DNA of 64,000 nucleotides from Aurantiacibacter arachoides (GTDB taxonomy: Bacteria; Pseudomonadota; Alphaproteobacteria; Sphingomonadales; Sphingomonadaceae): assembly GCF_009827335.1 (NCBI RefSeq), contig NZ_WTYH01000001.1:1736001-1800000 (forward strand), given 5' to 3'. This document shows, in pieces, positions 60,057 through 64,000 of this stretch. The notes beneath the pieces were generated by a model. That model saw nothing but the letters and a program-made list of their open reading frames with translations. It searched no databases and was not told the origin of the DNA. A program made the position numbers and the translations under genes. The number at the start of each line of letters is the position of its first letter. Within the stretch, counting starts at the first letter, position 1.

Positions 60057-61100
60057 TTGGCCCGCAAGACACACCGCGCCGGCGCACCCGCCGCCCCCTT
60101 TGCCGATGACGTCGGCCCCTTCGCGGCCACCGGCCGCTCCCGCACGGAAATCGTCTTTGATGACGAAGCGCTGCTCGGCACGCTGTTCGGCCAGTTCGAT
60201 GCGAACCTGGTGCAGATGGAAAACCGCCTCGGCGTGTTCATCGCCGCGCGGGGCAACCGCGTAATGATCGAAGGCCTGCCGGACGAAGTCGCCCGCGCAC
60301 GCGACGTGCTGGTCAAGATGCACGAGAAGCTGCTGACCGGCGAGGAACTGGACGCCGGGGCCATCGACGCGCTGATCAACATGTCGGACGAGCCGCACCT
60401 CGACGGCATCATCACCGGCGACGCGAAGCTGCCGCCGATCATGATCCGCACCCGCAAGAAGACCATCTCTCCGCGCAGCGTGATGCAGGGCGAATACATG
60501 CGTCTGCTGGCCAAGGAGGACGTGATCTTCGCGCTCGGCCCGGCGGGCACGGGCAAGACCTATCTCGCCGTGGCGCAGGCCGTCAGCCAGCTCATCACCG
60601 GGAGCGTCCAGCGCCTGATCCTCAGCCGTCCGGCGGTCGAAGCGGGTGAGAAGCTGGGCTTCCTGCCCGGCGACATGAAGGACAAGGTCGATCCCTACCT
60701 GCGCCCGCTCTATGACGCGCTGTATGATACCATGCCGCCCGAACAGGTGGAACGCCGCCTTGCCAGCGGAGAGATCGAGATTGCCCCTATCGCGTTCATG
60801 CGCGGGCGGACGCTGGCCGATGCCTTCGTCATCCTCGACGAGGCGCAGAATACCACACGCGAGCAGATGAAGATGTTCCTCACCCGATTCGGCCAGAACA
60901 GCCGCATGGTGGTGTGCGGCGACCCGCGCCAGGTCGACATTCCCGGCGGCGACCGGATGAGCGGGCTGGCCGATGCCGTCGACCGGCTGGAAGGCGTCGA
61001 TGGCATCGGCGTTACCCGCTTCACCGTGGCCGACGTGGTGCGCCATCCGATCGTTGGCCGCATCGTCGAGGCCTACGAAGGCGAGGACGCGAAGCCCTAG
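60057..61100 (+). CDS. PhoH-like ATPase
   Basis: The 347-aa protein has an N-terminal KH-like region (EIVFDDEALLGTLFGQFDANLVQMENRLGVFIAARG) and a PhoH ATPase domain with Walker A ALGPAGTGKT (residues 159-168), VILDEAQNTT and VVCGDPRQVDIP. PhoH proteins are RNA-linked P-loop ATPases; the fixed phoH-ybeY order points to RNA metabolism. TTG start at 60057, with AAGGA 6 nt upstream. Confidence 0.92.
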   Translation: MARKTHRAGAPAAPFADDVGPFAATGRSRTEIVFDDEALLGTLFGQFDANLVQMENRLGVFIAARGNRVMIEGLPDEVARARDVLVKMHEKLLTGEELDAGAIDALINMSDEPHLDGIITGDAKLPPIMIRTRKKTISPRSVMQGEYMRLLAKEDVIFALGPAGTGKTYLAVAQAVSQLITGSVQRLILSRPAVEAGEKLGFLPGDMKDKVDPYLRPLYDALYDTMPPEQVERRLASGEIEIAPIAFMRGRTLADAFVILDEAQNTTREQMKMFLTRFGQNSRMVVCGDPRQVDIPGGDRMSGLADAVDRLEGVDGIGVTRFTVADVVRHPIVGRIVEAYEGEDAKP

Positions 61101-61103
61101 CCG

Positions 61104-61595
61104 GTGGAGATCGAGATCGACATCGAGGGCTGGCCGGACGGCGACTGGGCCGATCTGGCGCATCGTGCCGCCGCCGCCGCAGCAGAGGTCGCGCCCGAAC
61201 TCGGCAATCCCCGCCTGCTCGCCAGCCTGCTGTTCACCACCGATGCGGAGCTTCAGGCGCTCAATCGTGACTGGCGCGGCAAGGACAAGCCGACCAACGT
61301 GCTCAGCTTTCCCATGCTCGAGCGCCCCGATCTCGTTCATCTGGCCCCGGACGGGCCGCCGGAAATGCTGGGTGATGCTGCCCTTGCACACGAGACCTGT
61401 GCCCGTGAAGCGGCTGCCAAGGCGATAGCACTGGAAGACCATGCCGCGCACCTGGTCGTCCATGGCCTGCTGCATCTGGCCGGTTACGATCACGAACTGT
61501 CCGATGCCGACGCCGACGCAATGGAGGCGCTGGAAGCAAAGGCGCTTGCACTCATGGGCATTGCCAACCCATATACCGCCATCGACGCAGCATAA
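61104..61595 (+). CDS. ybeY: endoribonuclease YbeY
   Basis: YbeY is a zinc-dependent single-strand RNase for 16S rRNA 3'-end maturation and ribosome quality control. The 163-aa protein has the zinc motif VHGLLHLAGYDH with three histidines and the family block WRGKDKPTNVLSFP. GTG start at 61104, 3 nt after phoH. Confidence 0.95.
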   Translation: MEIEIDIEGWPDGDWADLAHRAAAAAAEVAPELGNPRLLASLLFTTDAELQALNRDWRGKDKPTNVLSFPMLERPDLVHLAPDGPPEMLGDAALAHETCAREAAAKAIALEDHAAHLVVHGLLHLAGYDHELSDADADAMEALEAKALALMGIANPYTAIDAA

Positions 61596-61612
61596 GGACT
61601 AGCGACAGGGCG

Positions 61613-62575
61613 ATGCCCGACACCGACAAAGCGGACGGATCCCTGGCGGGAGACGCGGACAGTAGCGACAGGGGCTCATCTTCGGGCGGCGGGTTGTGGA
61701 ATGCGATTCGCGGCCTGTTCCCGGAAGAGCCCGACACCTCGCTGCGCGCGCAGCTCGAGGAAGCCATCGACGAACATCAGGGCGAGGCCGCGCGCAATGG
61801 CGATGAGCGGACAGGCGGAAACGACCTGTCGCCGGCCGAAGTTCTCATGCTCAAGAACCTGCTGCATTTCAGCGAGCACGACGCCGACGACGTGGCCATC
61901 CCGCGCGGCCAGATCGTGGCGCTCGATTCGTCGTGCAGCTGGGCCGAACTGGTCGCCACCTTTGCCGAGCACGGCCATTCGCGCATGCCCGTCTATCGGG
62001 ACGAGCTCGACGAGGTGATCGGCATGATGCACATCAAGGATGTGTTCGCCATCATCGCCGGCGACGGTCCGCCGCCGGACGACTGGACGGTGCTGATGCG
62101 CCAGCCGCTCTACGTGCCGCAGGCGCGGGGCGCGCTGGACGTGCTGGCGGACATGCGCGCGAAGAAGACCCACCTCGCCATCGTGGTGGACGAGTTTTCC
62201 GGCACCGACGGCATCATCACCATCGAGGATTTGGTCGAGGAGATCGTCGGCGAGATCGAGGACGAGCACGACGACGACCCGGTCGAGCAACTGATCGAGG
62301 TCAGCGATGGCGTGTGGGACGCCGATGCCCGGGCCGAACTGGACGACGTGGCCGAAAAGGTCGGTGATCCCAAGCTCGCCGAGATCGCCGAACCGGTCGA
62401 CACGCTGGGCGGCCTTGCCTTCGTGCTGGCCGAAGGCGTGCCGCAGCCGGGCACCGTGCTTGACCATCCGAGCGGCTGGAAGGTGGAGGTGCTCGAAGGG
62501 GACGAGACCCACGTCACCCGCCTGCGCCTGCACGCCCCCGAACCCGATCCGGTAGAAGGCAGCGACGACGGCTAG
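61613..62575 (+). CDS. corC: CorC/HlyC-family CBS-domain protein
   Basis: The 320-aa cytoplasmic protein has a disordered N-terminus (SSDRGSSSGGG), two CBS domains (SWAELVATFAEHGHSRMPVYRDELDEVIGM and GALDVLADMRAKKTHLAIVVDEFSGTDGI) and a C-terminal transporter-associated domain (GLAFVLAEGVPQPG). CorC is linked to magnesium and cobalt efflux in enterics. It follows ybeY as in many alphaproteobacteria; lnt, often next, is replaced here by a LysR gene. Confidence 0.9.
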   Translation: MPDTDKADGSLAGDADSSDRGSSSGGGLWNAIRGLFPEEPDTSLRAQLEEAIDEHQGEAARNGDERTGGNDLSPAEVLMLKNLLHFSEHDADDVAIPRGQIVALDSSCSWAELVATFAEHGHSRMPVYRDELDEVIGMMHIKDVFAIIAGDGPPPDDWTVLMRQPLYVPQARGALDVLADMRAKKTHLAIVVDEFSGTDGIITIEDLVEEIVGEIEDEHDDDPVEQLIEVSDGVWDADARAELDDVAEKVGDPKLAEIAEPVDTLGGLAFVLAEGVPQPGTVLDHPSGWKVEVLEGDETHVTRLRLHAPEPDPVEGSDDG

Positions 62576-62643
62576 GCCAAAAAAGGTCCGGACGGGCGCG
62601 ATTTGCGCTCGACACGGCCGCCCTTCCTCTCGACATTGCTGCC

Positions 62644-63522
62644 ATGCGCCGCCTGCCACCTCTCCGGGCTCTCGAAGCCTTCATGCATACCGTGCGCCTG
62701 GGCTCGGCGCGATCGGCAGCGGCGGAATTGGGGCTCAGCCCGTCCGCCCTGTCGCGCCGGATCAGCAACCTGGAAGGCTTCACCGGGCGCAAGCTGTTCT
62801 CGCGCCAGGGGCAGACGATGAAGCTGACCGACGAGGGGCGGCATTTCTACAATGCCGTCGCGCCGCAGCTCGACGCGCTGACCGTGGCCGTCGAATCGCA
62901 GAGCGAGAACCTCCAGCTCCAGCGCCTCCGGCTCGGCGTGATGCCGCTGTTCGGCACCCAGCGGCTGTTCCCGCGCCTGGCCGAATTGCGCCGCAGCCAT
63001 CCGCGCCTGCATCTGGACATCGATACCGGACCGCACCTGGTGGACCGCGTGGGCGGCACGCTCGACGCCGCGATCGCCCTGGTGATCGAGCCCGATCCCG
63101 CGTTCTACAGCGTGCGGCTGGATCACAACACGCTGCACGCCATCGCCAGCCGCGAACTGGTGGATGAACTGAGCGCAGAGCCGGTCGCGCGCGAACTGGC
63201 GAAGCAGACCTTCCTCGTCCACACCGACATGCCGCAGAGCCTGGAGGCGTGGAAGACCGCGCTCGGCATGGCGCGGATGCAGCCCGCTGCCATCGATCAC
63301 TACGATTCCGGGCAGCTGATCCTTGAGGCGGCGGCGCAGGGCATCGGCATCGCGATCATGCACGACGATCACGTGCGCCGGAACAAGGATCCGCGGCTTG
63401 CCCCGCTTTACGATCAGACCGTGGCCAGCCCCTATTCCTACTGGTTCATCTGCCGCCCGGGGGATCTGGACGTGCGGCCGGTGCGCATCTTCCACGACTG
63501 GCTGGTGCAAGCGGGGCTCTAG
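62644..63522 (+). CDS. LysR-type transcriptional regulator
   Basis: The 292-aa protein has an N-terminal winged helix (LRALEAFMHTVRLGSARSAAAELGLSPSALSRRISNLE) and a C-terminal periplasmic-binding-like effector domain (LRLGVMPLFGTQRLFPRLAELRRSHP). It resembles GcvA-like regulators. The gene on the same strand 57 bp downstream is secreted, so it may be a target, but LysR targets are usually divergent. Confidence 0.9.
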   Translation: MRRLPPLRALEAFMHTVRLGSARSAAAELGLSPSALSRRISNLEGFTGRKLFSRQGQTMKLTDEGRHFYNAVAPQLDALTVAVESQSENLQLQRLRLGVMPLFGTQRLFPRLAELRRSHPRLHLDIDTGPHLVDRVGGTLDAAIALVIEPDPAFYSVRLDHNTLHAIASRELVDELSAEPVARELAKQTFLVHTDMPQSLEAWKTALGMARMQPAAIDHYDSGQLILEAAAQGIGIAIMHDDHVRRNKDPRLAPLYDQTVASPYSYWFICRPGDLDVRPVRIFHDWLVQAGL

Positions 63523-63578
63523 CGCAGGCGCAGCGAATCGGGCACAACCGGGCAAAGTCAATGAGAGGGGACCTTGCC

Positions 63579-64000
63579 ATGACGTTCGCCGCCACCCTGC
63601 TTGCCGCCGTTGCCGCTCTGGCCATGGCCTCGCCCGCCGCCGCGCAGATGCGCGCATTGAGCGACCCGGTGGTGCCGCACCCCGATCCCGAAAGCCTCTT
63701 CACCAGCGCCGATCCGGTCCTCGACCGCAACAAGCAAGCGGCTCTCCATATTCAGCGCAACCTGCTGAAATGCAACGAGTGGAGCCGCGCTGGCGAGTGG
63801 CTGACCGACGCTTACATTCAGCACAACCCCGTCGCGGCGTCCGGGCTGGAAGGCGTGATCCACTATTTCACGCAGGTCGCCCCGCGTGAACCGCTGTCGC
63901 CGTGCCCCTCGCTATCGGCGGAGGATCCGAACGGGGTGGTCGCGGTGATGGCGGAGGGCGACTACGTCACGATCCTGACCCGTCGCATCGTGCCCTATGC
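63579..64000 (+). CDS. secreted SnoaL-like protein, 3' end outside the window
   Basis: 140 codons of a gene that runs off the right edge. It begins with a signal peptide (LLAAVAALAMASPAAAQ) after a GAGGGG ribosome site. The mature part has SRAGEWLTDAYIQHNPVAASG and GVVAVMAEGDYVTILTRR, the pattern of SnoaL-like polyketide-cyclase-fold proteins that are often exported. An in-frame ATG at 63561 is less likely. No catalytic assignment is made. Confidence 0.75.
   Translation, partial: MTFAATLLAAVAALAMASPAAAQMRALSDPVVPHPDPESLFTSADPVLDRNKQAALHIQRNLLKCNEWSRAGEWLTDAYIQHNPVAASGLEGVIHYFTQVAPREPLSPCPSLSAEDPNGVVAVMAEGDYVTILTRRIVPY

Overview
The window is chromosomal DNA of a GC-rich alphaproteobacterium, most likely an Erythrobacteraceae or Sphingomonadaceae member of the Sphingomonadales. 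The evidence is a permuted two-piece tmRNA on the minus strand, a MucR/Ros regulator, an EL222-like LOV-HTH photoreceptor (the family was described in Erythrobacter litoralis), many PQQ-type and secreted hydrolase genes, and the linked order nfu / nitroreductase / tsaB / rimI / mucR / fur / plsC / miaB / phoH / ybeY / corC. No phage, insertion sequence or CRISPR array was seen. Coding density is high, with many 1-11 nt overlaps and many GTG or TTG starts.

Layout. 1-8.7 kb is core: a cut NTF2-like gene, ndk, a DUF2256 zinc protein, leucyl aminopeptidase, then lptD-surA-pdxA-rsmA (outer-membrane biogenesis, B6 synthesis, ribosome maturation) and a PilZ protein. 8.8-12.3 kb is an M20 hydrolase-astA-astB operon for arginine succinylation. 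12.6-13.0 kb holds ssrA. 13-19.3 kb has mscL, a lemA/TPM cassette, NUDIX, hydroxypyruvate reductase, glycerate kinase and a VOC lipoprotein. 19.3-22.1 kb has two haem c proteins, DUF3147, HupE and a membrane-anchored protein.

22.2-35.2 kb is accessory and export-directed: two PQQ-dependent dehydrogenases, three tandem paralogues plus one diverged relative of an unnamed secreted family (called YACHEGN here), a type-B carboxylesterase, a second esterase, DUF6152, and two divergent DUF6644 membrane proteins. It looks like one periplasmic oxidation/hydrolysis system of unknown substrate.

35.4-42.5 kb is a lasso-peptide biosynthetic locus: B2 protease, ABC exporter and an EL222-like blue-light regulator on the minus strand; asparagine-synthetase-like cyclase, HprK-like kinase, sulfotransferase and PqqD-like B1 on the plus strand. 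No convincing precursor gene was found. The kinase plus sulfotransferase pair and the photoreceptor in the apparent operon make this the best candidate for an undescribed system.

42.7-64 kb returns to largely core functions: topoisomerase IB, a YghU-type GST, tRNA-Gln, a flippase, a retropepsin-like protease, ergothioneine genes egtB-egtD, class II DAHP synthase, an M16 peptidase, then the conserved nfu-to-corC block, a LysR regulator and a cut SnoaL-like secreted gene.
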